A stretch of DNA of 64,000 nucleotides from a bacterium (GCA_030613005.1 JAUWMV010000008.1:1-64000); one strand, 5' to 3'. Counted from the first letter of the stretch, positions 28,066-37,102 are shown. Numbers and translations: made by a program. The notes: a model not told the origin generated them from the letters alone.

Positions 28066-29904
28066 TTATTTTCTTTCTACTGCATTAACTGGACATACTT
28101 CGTAACAAATACCACATTTAATACAAATCATTGGGTCGATTTCATGGGGGTTTTTCTTTTCACCAGAAATCGCATTCACCGGGCAACGTTTTGCACAAAG
28201 GGTGCAACCTATGCATTTCTCACTATCTATAATGTATTCTATTAAGGCTTTACAAACACCAGCTGGACATTTCTTATCTCTAATATGCGTTTCATATTCA
28301 TCTTTGAAATATTTCAAAGTCGAAAGAACTGGATTAGGTGCAGACTTTCCAAGTTGACATAGTGAAGTATTTGCGATACCCCACGCAAGCTCTTGAAGCA
28401 TATCAAGATGTTCCTCTCGACCTTTACCATCTGTGATCTGACAAAGAATATCATGCATTTGCACTAAACCTTCTCGACATGGAGTGCACTTTCCGCATGA
28501 TTCATCCATAAGGTATTTAATAAAAAATTTTGCAGTATCCACCATGCAATTATCTTCGTCGAAAACGATCATCTCGCTCGAGCCCATGATTGTTCCCGCT
28601 TCTTTCAAACTATCGAAATCCAAATGAAGATCAAGCAAACTCTCTGGTACCAAACCCCCTGAAGGTCCACCAATTTGAACAGCTTTAAATTTCTTCCCGT
28701 TAATCATTCCTCCACCAATATCGAAAATAACTTCCCTAAGAGTTATTCCCATTGGAACTTCTATCAAACCAGTACTATTAACCTTACCGACAAGTGAGAA
28801 TATTTTTGTACCTTTGCTCTTCTCTGAGCCAACTGACGCGTAGCAATCCGCACCACGATTAATTATAAACGGGATATTAGCCCATGTTTCTATATTATTT
28901 AAAAGTGTTGGTCTATTCCATAATCCTTTTTCGGTAGCATGGATATGTTTAGGTCTTGGAATGGCAGCTTTACCTTCAATAGACGCAATAAGTGCTGAAG
29001 ATTCACCAGCAATGAATTCACCGCAACCGCGGCTTATCACTATCTCAAAATCAAAGCCAGATTCAAGGATGTTTTGACCGAGTATTCCAAATTCCTTTGC
29101 GGACTCGATTGCCAAATTGAAATTTTCAATTGCGAGTGGGTATCCATGACGAACATAAATATATCCTTTATATGCTCCAATTGCATAAGCTCCAATAATC
29201 ATTCCCTCGATTACTGAATGCGGATTACCTTCGGAGATGCTTCGAGCAATAAATGCTCCAGCAGCGTTGCAAATCACATATTTGGTATCGTTCTTCTCAT
29301 TACGGCAAAATTTCCATTTCCAGCCTGTGAGGAATCCTCCACCTCCTCTGCCCCTTAATCCAGCTTTTAATATCTCCTCGATAATAGCCTCTGGTTCCAT
29401 AGTTAGTGCTTTTGCCAAAGCTGAATACCCACCAATGCCGATATAGTCATCTATTTTCTTAGGGTTAATATGTTCATTTGACTCAAATAGTAAACGCATC
29501 TGTTTCTTGTAAAATGATATATCAGGTTTATAAACTATCTTCTTTTTAGTTTTTGGGTCATTGTATATTAGTTTGTCGATAATTCTATCATCAATAATTG
29601 TCTCTGTGATAATTTCTGGAACATCTTCTGGTTTAATTTTCTGATAAAATATCTCTTCTGGCTGTATTATCATCAAAGGTCCTCGCTCGCAAAAACCATG
29701 ACAACCAGTCGTTAAAACATTGACTACATCAACATCAAGATTGTGTTTCTTAATCTCATCTCTAATAAGTTGTGTAATTTTGTCTGCACCCAATGCCCTA
29801 CAACTCGAGCCGTTACATATAGCGATTGTTTTACCTTTATACTTTTCCTTTTTGGTTTGAATTTCTTTTGCAAATGCATTCAATTGCTGGGAGTTCTTAA
29901 TCAT
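28066..29904 (-). CDS. NuoF/HndC-like flavoprotein lacking the NADEGDPG loop
   Basis: A 612-residue subunit in the NuoF/HydB layout: an N-terminal thioredoxin-like [2Fe-2S] domain (CNGSSC...TGCHGFCERGP), the FMN domain (GLRGRGGGGFLTGWKWKF), SLBB-like region, the CGKCTPCREG [4Fe-4S] site and two C-terminal ferredoxin clusters (CIGCTLCAKRCPVNAI, CIKCGICYEVCPVNAV). The usual NADEGDPGAF is shortened to NAAGAF (plus-strand about 29255-29275), removing the acidic residues that contact FMN/NADH, and GEETAL is GESSAL. The frame is intact, so this is a real divergence. It may have lost or changed its NAD(P)H site. ATG overlaps the upstream stop by four bases. Confidence 0.9.
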   Translation of the reverse strand: MIKNSQQLNAFAKEIQTKKEKYKGKTIAICNGSSCRALGADKITQLIRDEIKKHNLDVDVVNVLTTGCHGFCERGPLMIIQPEEIFYQKIKPEDVPEIITETIIDDRIIDKLIYNDPKTKKKIVYKPDISFYKKQMRLLFESNEHINPKKIDDYIGIGGYSALAKALTMEPEAIIEEILKAGLRGRGGGGFLTGWKWKFCRNEKNDTKYVICNAAGAFIARSISEGNPHSVIEGMIIGAYAIGAYKGYIYVRHGYPLAIENFNLAIESAKEFGILGQNILESGFDFEIVISRGCGEFIAGESSALIASIEGKAAIPRPKHIHATEKGLWNRPTLLNNIETWANIPFIINRGADCYASVGSEKSKGTKIFSLVGKVNSTGLIEVPMGITLREVIFDIGGGMINGKKFKAVQIGGPSGGLVPESLLDLHLDFDSLKEAGTIMGSSEMIVFDEDNCMVDTAKFFIKYLMDESCGKCTPCREGLVQMHDILCQITDGKGREEHLDMLQELAWGIANTSLCQLGKSAPNPVLSTLKYFKDEYETHIRDKKCPAGVCKALIEYIIDSEKCIGCTLCAKRCPVNAISGEKKNPHEIDPMICIKCGICYEVCPVNAVERK

Positions 29905-31187
29905 TGATCACTCCCCCCTTCATAACGATCAAAAAGTGGATTAACATCTGAAGGATCAGCATGAAAATATTCATCATCGATAGTCACAACAGGAGCTAAT
30001 GCACAACAACCAAGACAGTTAACTTCCATAAGACTATATTTATAATCCTGTGTTGTCTCCCCACTTTTAATTCCTAAAAGTTTTTCAATTTCTTCAAGAA
30101 CTTTTAAGGCTCCCTTAGTACAACAGGCAGTTCCCACACATACTCCAACTATATGTTCTCCTCTAGGTTCCAAGCTGAAGACATTATGAAAAGTGGCTAC
30201 TTCATAGACTTTTGATAATGGAACTCGAAGTTTCTCGCTGACATACTTTATTGCATCTTGTGGTAGATAATTGAACTTCATGTTAACATCCAACAAAACT
30301 TGAACGAGCGCTGAGGATTGCCCGACATAAGGCGTAACGCAAGGTTCGATCTTCTCGATGAATTCTTTGTCCATAAATTCACTATATTTAGGAGCATATC
30401 TTATCATAGGTTGATTATAAATCGGGCATTCTTGGGTGCAATCGTTACAACCAGTGCATTTTTCCTCATTAATATATCGAGCTTTTCTGCGAACTTTCGC
30501 CTTAAAATTGCCAATATAACCTTCTAATTCATCAAGCTCTGAATAACTTAACAACTCAATATTAGGATGATTTGCAACATCTGTCATTTTTGGAGTCATA
30601 ATACATTGTGGACAATCTAAAGTTGGAAATGTCTCGGATAACTGAATCATCTTCCCGCCAATAGTAGAATCCTGCTCAACGAGATATACTTTATGACCAC
30701 CATCAGCAATATCCAACGCAGTCTGTATTCCTGCAACACCACCACCAATAACCATTGCACGATTTGTTATCGGAACTGAAGTTTCTTCCAATGCCATATT
30801 ACGCTTAACTTTTGCAACGCTTTCACAAATAATAATGAAAGCTTTTTTTGTTGCCAAATCGGGTTGATGCCAGTGGGGCCAAGAAGCCTGCTCTCTGATG
30901 TTGGCAACCTCAAGTTTATATGGATTAAGACCACTATTAGCAGCGACATTTCTAAATGTTCGTTCATGAAGAGTAGGGGAACAATGTGAAGTAACAACCG
31001 CATCAAGTTGATGCTCTTTAATCATATCGCCAACAAGTTCCTGCCCTGGCGTTGAGCATAAGTAGGGATTATCTATTACAAATGTTACGTCGGGTATCTG
31101 AGCTACTTTTTTCTTCAAAGCATCTATGTCAACCGCACCGGAGATATTGTGACCACAATGGCAAATGAAAACTCCTATTCTCGACAT
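29901..31187 (-). CDS. N-terminal half of HdrA fused to a NuoE-like [2Fe-2S] domain
   Basis: First gene of the redox operon, 428 residues. Residues about 1-290 match the N-terminal half of HdrA: MSRIGVFICHCGHNISG, the Rossmann motif VIGGGVAGIQTALDIADGGH, the cluster-binding stretch LSETFPTLDCPQCIMTPKM and the first half of the inserted ferredoxin (CTGCNDCTQECP). From about 305 it is NuoE-like: YVSEKLRVPLSKVYEVATF with C-x4-C (CVGTAC) and C-x3-C (CLGCC) binding a [2Fe-2S] cluster. The ATG at 31187 is set by AAGGAG 7 nt upstream; an earlier in-frame start lacks an SD. The rest of HdrA is in the third gene of this operon. Confidence 0.88.
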   Translation of the reverse strand: MSRIGVFICHCGHNISGAVDIDALKKKVAQIPDVTFVIDNPYLCSTPGQELVGDMIKEHQLDAVVTSHCSPTLHERTFRNVAANSGLNPYKLEVANIREQASWPHWHQPDLATKKAFIIICESVAKVKRNMALEETSVPITNRAMVIGGGVAGIQTALDIADGGHKVYLVEQDSTIGGKMIQLSETFPTLDCPQCIMTPKMTDVANHPNIELLSYSELDELEGYIGNFKAKVRRKARYINEEKCTGCNDCTQECPIYNQPMIRYAPKYSEFMDKEFIEKIEPCVTPYVGQSSALVQVLLDVNMKFNYLPQDAIKYVSEKLRVPLSKVYEVATFHNVFSLEPRGEHIVGVCVGTACCTKGALKVLEEIEKLLGIKSGETTQDYKYSLMEVNCLGCCALAPVVTIDDEYFHADPSDVNPLFDRYEGGSDQ

Positions 31188-31209
31188 CCATGCGCTCCTT
31201 ATTGAAGAA

Positions 31210-31247
31210 TTGTCTATCAAATTTATAGACAAAGGTTTTAACGTCAA
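31210..31247 (-). promoter_or_regulatory. Promoter and inverted-repeat operator of the HdrA/Nuo operon
   Basis: Minus-strand TTGACG (31242-31247) is followed by TAAATT after 16 nt or TATAAA after 14 nt. Overlapping this -10 region is a perfect 8-bp inverted repeat TTGTCTAT-N7-ATAGACAA (31210-31232). The outer TTGT/ACAA recalls Rex sites, but the 23-bp span is longer than the Rex consensus (18-20 bp), so the regulator is unknown. SD and ATG follow at once. Confidence 0.5.
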
Positions 31248-31357
31248 GAGGAAACGAAAAATTTACAGGATTATATTGGATAAAAAAATTGAAATGTAAT
31301 CAACGTATGTTTTATATACATTCAATGAAAATCAAAAGTCTAAACGAATTATGAGAA

Positions 31358-32098
31358 TCACCACTTCATTCCTCTAAATAATCGACTTATCATCTGAATT
31401 TCATTCTCATCCTCGATTCTACCTAACTCAAAACTATAGGCTATGACCGAATACCAGAAATACTCGCCACTTTCGGGAAGATATCGCCAATTGCTGTCAT
31501 CAGGACTATATCTAAAATAATAGTTATACAAATTAGTATCTGTTTGTGCAATAAAATTACTAATAAATATTGGAGACGAATATATCCCTAAACTATCGCT
31601 TAGCTTAACCCTATAAGCATTTGCACCGTAAACATTACCCCATGCAAATGAAATCCTATCATGCCTTGTATGCGACATACTATGGTAAAGACCGAACCAA
31701 CTTGCCAGAGTATCACTACTTAGAAAATCAGTTAATATTATAGAACTATCGTGGGAGTAATTTAGAATAAACGTATAAATCCCTGGATCAGGCAGTGTGT
31801 TGCTCATTTCTATATCTGCAGTAATATATCGCAAATGCCCCGATCCTTTCCAATAGCTTATCAGTAATAATGTATCATTATTAGGAGTAACGAGTCGTGC
31901 TTCGATAATTCCATTCCCGCCTGCATTAGCCATAAGACCGAACAAATCACCGAATCGCTCGATGAAAACGTCAGCATAAACATCCGCAGGAATGCTATTA
32001 TTAGTCGGATTAGAAGAATTATCAGTACATCCGATCCAAATGTATGCTGAAATGAAAATTGAAGCAAAAAGAACAAAGTATCTTTTTTTCGATCTCAT
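31358..32098 (-). CDS. Hypothetical lipoprotein
   Basis: A 246-residue lipoprotein with signal RYFVLFASIFISAYIWIGC and lipobox WIGC, then a Ser/Asn-rich linker. The mature part has beta-strand character, with a C-terminal region (SFAWGNVYGANAYRVKLSD...SGEYFWYSVIAYS) of fibronectin type III appearance. No enzyme motif. SD AAAGG precedes the ATG. It follows tRNA-Thr on the same strand. Confidence 0.65.
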   Translation of the reverse strand: MRSKKRYFVLFASIFISAYIWIGCTDNSSNPTNNSIPADVYADVFIERFGDLFGLMANAGGNGIIEARLVTPNNDTLLLISYWKGSGHLRYITADIEMSNTLPDPGIYTFILNYSHDSSIILTDFLSSDTLASWFGLYHSMSHTRHDRISFAWGNVYGANAYRVKLSDSLGIYSSPIFISNFIAQTDTNLYNYYFRYSPDDSNWRYLPESGEYFWYSVIAYSFELGRIEDENEIQMISRLFRGMKW

Positions 32099-32123
32099 AA
32101 TAAACCTTTAAAATTTGATCCAA

Positions 32124-32196
32124 AGCTGGCGGTGGGATTCGAACCCACTACCTGCGCATTACGAGTGCGCTGCTCTACCAACTGAGCTACGCCAGC
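32124..32196 (-). tRNA. tRNA-Thr (anticodon CGU)
   Basis: A 73-nt cloverleaf: acceptor GCTGGCG/CGCCAGC, D-arm GCTC/GAGC, anticodon stem GCGCA/TGCGC with loop CTCGTAA (anticodon CGT, decoding ACG), T-arm GTGGG-TTCGAAT-CCCAC, discriminator T. CCA is not encoded. It lies between two exported-protein genes on the same strand with no clear own promoter, so it may be cut from the dapA-dapB transcript. Confidence 0.95.
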
Positions 32197-32230
32197 AGTA
32201 AAACCGAGTTGCCTAAGTTAGAAAGTTACG

Positions 32231-34063
32231 TTATCTGTTTATCCTTAAAACACCACTTTTGCTAGCCCAGACAAAATATCCTATCCCAGAAAACAACTTT
32301 TCAGGTTCAACAAACATTTTAGCCTTGGCATTGTATGAAAAGATAATCATAGAGCCAGTTATAAGATCGTCTGGGTATATCTCAATAGATCGGATAGGAA
32401 ATCCATCATGTCCCGCAGGAACACCTATCATATTCCAGCCAGGATTCACAGCAATATCAAAAGAACGTGCTGGAATATCCCCATGTACAACAAACATCGT
32501 ATCCACCGTGGAAAGTATCCAATATCCAATGCCGGGTTCGACAGTTTGCACTTCTTCGTATAAGAATTTTCGTGATTCTACATCAAAATTACCTGCATAA
32601 GCAATTCTGCCAACAGCCATCGGGAAAACATCAACAACCGAATCCTTATCAACAAAAACAGGCAAACTAATAAGATTCCAACCTCGCCTTATATGATAGT
32701 ATGCTTCGTTATCCCTATATTCAACGATATATCGAATCATATAGATTGAATCTCTGACTTCCAACCAATCTGCACCATTGTAATCGAAAGATTTAGCACC
32801 GAAACTTGTATCTATCCCAATTGCGAAATATCTGTCATCAACTATACATGCAGCAAAAATCGGTTCATCAACAATAAAGGTCTTCCAACTTGACACATTA
32901 ACATCTCTCCAACCTGGTATAGCAGAGAGAGCAGCTATCCAATCAACTAACACCGAATCTGGAGTCGTATCCGCAGCAGACGTTAATATTTGAGGTCTAA
33001 AGTTGCCAGCATTCGTAACCATTATTAGCAGCGAACGAAGTTTTCCAATTCTTTCAAACGGCAAATATGTAGCCCAACCTCTGCCAGAAGTCCAGCTTGC
33101 TGTGGCATCGATCAAACCGTCATCTACTTTCACTGTATCGTAAGTCGCAGTTATGTCGTCGTTTCTGGGAACCGCATAAGCCATTTTCGAAAACTGTGAA
33201 TAAGTAGTAGGACCGTATTTTGCTCGGACAGCATAGTAATACCCCTTATCGTTTACTGCACTGGTATCATTGTAAAATGTATCAGTATCGCTTGTAGAAG
33301 CCAAAAATACTAGTAAATCCGGATCTGGACTACTCGAACGGAACAATTCATAACCTGTAAGACCTGGAGGCGGCATAAAAAACCTACTCTCGTGCACTGG
33401 TTCATTCACGCTTTTAACAACTTTCGCAATTGGTAATTCTCTCAGCGTACCATCCCTGTATGCAACGATAGCATGAATCCAATAGTCACCATCGAAAGGT
33501 TCTAATGAAACCGGTGCATGATAATGATAGCTTCGTCCCGATGGAATTGTATCTGCAATAACTATTCCAGGTGTAGGTGTCGTCCATGGTGTATCAATCA
33601 TTCCCATTCCAATATGAAATGTGTCTCCAGCATTGAAAATAAGACCATGATCAGCCAAATAGACGGTGTCCCAACAGAAATGAAGTTCTGTGGTTTCAGG
33701 ATATGCAAGCAAAGGAGTAAAAATATCAGGACCACCAATTGTATTATCTTTAAAAACTTGAATTTGTACTCGGACACCGGGAAACATATAAGCGCCGTAA
33801 TATCTCATAGCTATTAAGGAACATCGAGCATCTGCAACATATCTTACTGAAATGATATCAAAAACGCTAGAATTATCGGTTTTACCCGATGTTCCATCGT
33901 CGGCTCTCCATAGAACTAATTCAATTGGTTCTATTGGGGGTTTCCAATAAAGTTCCACTCGAGAATCCAAATTGCTAATTGCGATCAATTCTCTTGCAGG
34001 TTCTTGTGCTATTAGCCCTGAAAATAAAAGCAAAAGAAACATAAATATAATTGTCCTTCTCAT
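32231..34063 (-). CDS. Secreted protein with WNLISLP modules
   Basis: A 610-residue exported protein, signal peptide TIIFMFLLLLFSGLIAQ. The N-terminal part has fibronectin III-like strands (LDSRVELYWKPP...VLWRADDG, GYYYAVRAKYGPTTYS). The C-terminal about 150 residues contain two copies of a module starting RGWNLISLP or PGWNMIGVP and ending PGIGYWIL or SGIGYFVW, also found in the giant protein at 50254-53736. It has no standard sorting domain. ATG preferred over an adjacent GTG since AGGAGG lies 6 nt upstream. The start overlaps the dapB stop, so it is coupled to dapB, an odd partner for a surface protein. Confidence 0.78.
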   Translation of the reverse strand: MRRTIIFMFLLLLFSGLIAQEPARELIAISNLDSRVELYWKPPIEPIELVLWRADDGTSGKTDNSSVFDIISVRYVADARCSLIAMRYYGAYMFPGVRVQIQVFKDNTIGGPDIFTPLLAYPETTELHFCWDTVYLADHGLIFNAGDTFHIGMGMIDTPWTTPTPGIVIADTIPSGRSYHYHAPVSLEPFDGDYWIHAIVAYRDGTLRELPIAKVVKSVNEPVHESRFFMPPPGLTGYELFRSSSPDPDLLVFLASTSDTDTFYNDTSAVNDKGYYYAVRAKYGPTTYSQFSKMAYAVPRNDDITATYDTVKVDDGLIDATASWTSGRGWATYLPFERIGKLRSLLIMVTNAGNFRPQILTSAADTTPDSVLVDWIAALSAIPGWRDVNVSSWKTFIVDEPIFAACIVDDRYFAIGIDTSFGAKSFDYNGADWLEVRDSIYMIRYIVEYRDNEAYYHIRRGWNLISLPVFVDKDSVVDVFPMAVGRIAYAGNFDVESRKFLYEEVQTVEPGIGYWILSTVDTMFVVHGDIPARSFDIAVNPGWNMIGVPAGHDGFPIRSIEIYPDDLITGSMIIFSYNAKAKMFVEPEKLFSGIGYFVWASKSGVLRINR

Positions 34064-34827
34064 CACACACCTCCTATAATACTTTTTACAAGGTCGTCCA
34101 TCGAATAAAATCCAGGTGGTTTCCCCTTAATCCAAAGGACTGCATTAAAAGCACCCTTTGCAAAAAGTTTTCTATTTTTCGCTCTATGAATAAAAATAAT
34201 CTCTTCGTCATCATCAGCAAAAAGAATTTGATGTTCACCTGTAATCTCTCCTGCTCTAAGCGAATGAATTCCTACTTGGCCCATTGGACGCTCTCCAGTA
34301 TGACCTTTTCGACCAAATATTATTGAATCGTTTCTAAGATTTCTCGCTTCGAGTATTTTATTTGCAAAATATAATGCTGTTCCGCTTGGCGAATCTACTT
34401 TGTGTCTATGATGAATTTCTATAATCTCAGAATCTGCATCCGCAAAAGTTTTTGCAGTGATCTTACAGAATTCGCTGAGAATTCCAACTCCAAGTGACAT
34501 GTTTTCAGCGTAAAAAATCGGAATAGTAGATGAATATTTTTTCAACCTAAGCTTTAAATCTGAAGAAAGCCCTGTTGTTCCTGAAATTAGCGGTATCATT
34601 CGAGAAACACACCAGTCCGCAATCTTTATTAAGCCTTCAGGAGAGGAGAAATCGATAGCACAATCGATATCTGTCGGCAAATCTTCAATATCAGAATAAA
34701 CAGGAATATCTATAATCGATGTCCTAGTTTTATCAAAGCCAGCAACTATACACATAGCATTATCTTCTGCTGACTCAACAAGTGAATGTCCCATTTTCCC
34801 AAGAATGCCGGAAATTACTATTCGCAA
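34063..34827 (-). CDS. dapB: 4-hydroxy-tetrahydrodipicolinate reductase
   Basis: A 254-residue NAD(P)H-dependent enzyme reducing hydroxytetrahydrodipicolinate on the lysine/diaminopimelate pathway. Motifs: N-terminal Rossmann segment IVISGILGKMGHSLVE, GTTGLSS, and the catalytic signature EIHHRHKVDSPSGTA. The start is TTG with GGGAGG 5 nt upstream, overlapping the dapA stop; no ATG fits. Coupled to dapA upstream and to a secreted-protein gene downstream. Confidence 0.95.
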   Translation of the reverse strand: MRIVISGILGKMGHSLVESAEDNAMCIVAGFDKTRTSIIDIPVYSDIEDLPTDIDCAIDFSSPEGLIKIADWCVSRMIPLISGTTGLSSDLKLRLKKYSSTIPIFYAENMSLGVGILSEFCKITAKTFADADSEIIEIHHRHKVDSPSGTALYFANKILEARNLRNDSIIFGRKGHTGERPMGQVGIHSLRAGEITGEHQILFADDDEEIIFIHRAKNRKLFAKGAFNAVLWIKGKPPGFYSMDDLVKSIIGGV

Positions 34828-34837
34828 TATTTCCTCC

Positions 34838-35710
34838 CTAATTTATAATTCCAGAATCTTTAAGAACTTTCCTTAATAAAACAACTGTTTCTTTTGAGGC
34901 TTCAGTTAACGGCGGTCTGAGATTACCGTTCAAAAGACCCATAATTTTCATTGCTGCTTTTAAAGGTATAGGATTGCCTTCGACAAAAAGAGCTTTGACA
35001 ATAGGATATAATTTATAGTGAATCTTTTGGGACATAATCAAATTTCCGTTCTCAAAACTCCTTATCATTTCTGCAAAATCCATTGGTACAATATTAGCTG
35101 TAGTGGAGATTACACCTTTAGCTCCTAAGAGAAGCATTGGAAGAGTCAAAGAATCATCTCCAGAAAGAACAGTAAAATCCGGAGCTTCTAATAGAATCGC
35201 AGAAATCTGATCCAGATTGCCAGATGCTTCTTTTATTGCGATTATTCTTTCATTTTTTGATAGTTCCACAACAGTTTTAGGATGCAAATTCGTACCTGTT
35301 CGAGAAGGCACATTATACAGAACAATTGGAAGTCCGACTTCAGCAATTGTTTCGAAGTAAGCTATATGTCCTCTTTGTGAAGGTTTGTTGCCGAAGGATG
35401 TAATAACCAATGCTGCATTTGCTCCCAGTCTTTTCGCTCTATCGGTTCTATCGATGGCTTTCTTCGTCTCAGAAGCTCCAGTTCCCATTAACACAGGGAT
35501 CCTTCCAGCTACAACTTCCACTGCCACGGAAAGAAGAATGTCTCTTTCATCTTCGCTGCATGTAAAGCTTTCACCTGTACATCCACAGACTAAAATTCCA
35601 TCAGTTCCCTGCTCTAAATGCCAATTGATAAGTTTTCGGTATGTGACAATATCGATATTATTTTGATCATCGAAAGGCGTAACCAAAGCTACAATCGACC
35701 CTCTATACAT
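34838..35710 (-). CDS. dapA: 4-hydroxy-tetrahydrodipicolinate synthase
   Basis: A 290-residue TIM-barrel Schiff-base aldolase condensing pyruvate with aspartate semialdehyde. Motifs: GCTGESFTCSEDER, the Tyr in LYNVPSRTG, and the Schiff-base Lys in IAIKEASGN, then LSGDDSLTLPML. Typical length. SD AGGAGG precedes the ATG. First gene of a dapA-dapB pair 10 nt apart. The 125-nt upstream gap is too short for a lysine riboswitch. Confidence 0.96.
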   Translation of the reverse strand: MYRGSIVALVTPFDDQNNIDIVTYRKLINWHLEQGTDGILVCGCTGESFTCSEDERDILLSVAVEVVAGRIPVLMGTGASETKKAIDRTDRAKRLGANAALVITSFGNKPSQRGHIAYFETIAEVGLPIVLYNVPSRTGTNLHPKTVVELSKNERIIAIKEASGNLDQISAILLEAPDFTVLSGDDSLTLPMLLLGAKGVISTTANIVPMDFAEMIRSFENGNLIMSQKIHYKLYPIVKALFVEGNPIPLKAAMKIMGLLNGNLRPPLTEASKETVVLLRKVLKDSGIIN

Positions 35711-35835
35711 TATTCCTCCTGAAAGAAAATTATAATTAAAGAATTTTAGTCATGATTTAAAGTTTCGCAAGAGGAAAACTATCGAAGCTTGCAGGCTAAA
35801 ATTTTGCATAAGTTGTATTACTTCATATGTTCTAA

Positions 35836-37011
35836 TTATTTACGTGAAATAGATTTGATAATATCCTTAGCTACATTTATTAATTCTTCCCGTTTAGGAA
35901 TTAAATCAGGTCTCTTTTTAGTTATATAGTCGTGCAATCTGGAAATTGAATCTCCCTTTTCAATTCCAACTTTCGAATCAGCGTGTCTTTCTAAAGTCTC
36001 CGTAATTGTGTTATAATCAATCTTGCAATACAACGCTCCCATGTCTGTAATTCTTTTTCTTATGACTTTAATATTAGGTTTTAGATCCCGTTGTGTTCTT
36101 GTTATTTTTATTCTTACCATTTCGTTGAGAAGTTTGTAGCTCTCAATTTTTTTCATAATAATCAAAGTAGGATTTTCTTGATTTCTAATATCGATATCGA
36201 TAGTTCTAAATCTCAGAGTATCAACAGGTTGAAATCGCCATTCAATATTCCATCTAGATTTTTTCCAACTAAATTCTGCATATATAAAACCTTTCTCATC
36301 CATCGCCTCGCTGAAATTCATTCTCTGAATACTCCCCGGATATATCACTATCGGTCTTGCCAAAATTTTCTGGTACTTATGAATGTGTCCCAGTGCAACA
36401 TAATCAAATGGAAGTTTCAAGAAAACATCCGAATAAGTATGCGGCTCATCGGGCAAAAGGTTCAAATCACTCCCAGAAAGTCTAGCATTTCTAACAAAAA
36501 TATGAGTAACAAGTATAGAGGGATTAAGTGGATTTATTTCTTCGCTAAGTTCAGCAACAATATCTTCGAACTGTCTATTATGTAAGGTATTGTATGGTAT
36601 TGTAGCAATTTGCATCTCGGTATTCTTCAGTTCCAAATTGTAGACAGTTGCATCATCAGCAACGATTATATCCTCAATACCAAGAATTTCATATATTTTC
36701 AGGGGATGTTCTCCCCATCCTGGGACCTCATGATTCCCAATTAAAAAGACTACCTTTGCACCAGTATCGATAATCTTTTTAAGAATCTTTGAAAGCGAAT
36801 TTAAAACCAATGGTGCAGGATTTCCTCTGTTTAGGATATCCCCGGAAAGAATGACTAAGTCGACATCATTCTCTTCGACGAAATTTGCCAGTTCGTTTGT
36901 AGCATCGAGAACAGACTTAAATTTCAAAGGCAATTCATTTGCAACTCTTGGTCCAGACATAACCCCAAGATGCCAATCTGCGGAATGGACAATTCGTATT
37001 TTCTCATCCAT
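35836..37011 (-). CDS. SbcD/Mre11-family DNA repair nuclease
   Basis: A 391-residue metallophosphoesterase of the SbcD/Mre11 family. The two-metal site is complete: SADWHLG, LSGDILNRG, LIGNHE, ILVTHIF and LGHIHKY. The C-terminal about 130 residues are charged and resemble the capping region, but the protein has no SbcC/Rad50 ATPase gene beside it, which is unusual. The start is uncertain: ATG at 37011 or GTG five codons upstream, neither with a clear SD. It follows a terminator, so it is a separate transcript. Confidence 0.85.
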   Translation of the reverse strand: MDEKIRIVHSADWHLGVMSGPRVANELPLKFKSVLDATNELANFVEENDVDLVILSGDILNRGNPAPLVLNSLSKILKKIIDTGAKVVFLIGNHEVPGWGEHPLKIYEILGIEDIIVADDATVYNLELKNTEMQIATIPYNTLHNRQFEDIVAELSEEINPLNPSILVTHIFVRNARLSGSDLNLLPDEPHTYSDVFLKLPFDYVALGHIHKYQKILARPIVIYPGSIQRMNFSEAMDEKGFIYAEFSWKKSRWNIEWRFQPVDTLRFRTIDIDIRNQENPTLIIMKKIESYKLLNEMVRIKITRTQRDLKPNIKVIRKRITDMGALYCKIDYNTITETLERHADSKVGIEKGDSISRLHDYITKKRPDLIPKREELINVAKDIIKSISRK

Positions 37012-37044
37012 GCTAAATTGAAACACTTAACATAAGTTTAAATT

Positions 37045-37073
37045 AAAAAGGGAACCTTACATACTGGTTCCCT
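37045..37073 (-). terminator. Rho-independent terminator of the Exb-like operon
   Basis: On the minus strand an 8-bp stem AGGGAACC/GGTTCCCT with a 9-nt loop is followed by TTTTT. It lies just after the stop of the TPR/NHL protein, closing the transcript that begins with the ExbB-like gene. Confidence 0.9.
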
Positions 37074-37102
37074 TCAATATGCATCAAAAAGGTTGATCAA
37101 TA

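Noticed and set aside
26279-31187. Electron-bifurcating [FeFe] hydrogenase (HydABC)
   Set aside because: The third gene ends in HdrA and ferredoxin modules; the H-cluster motifs (such as TSCCPxW and FMPCxxKKxE) are absent.
35711-35835. Lysine riboswitch before dapA
   Set aside because: Only 125 nt separate dapA from the upstream gene, too short for the lysine aptamer, and no matching conserved pairing was seen.
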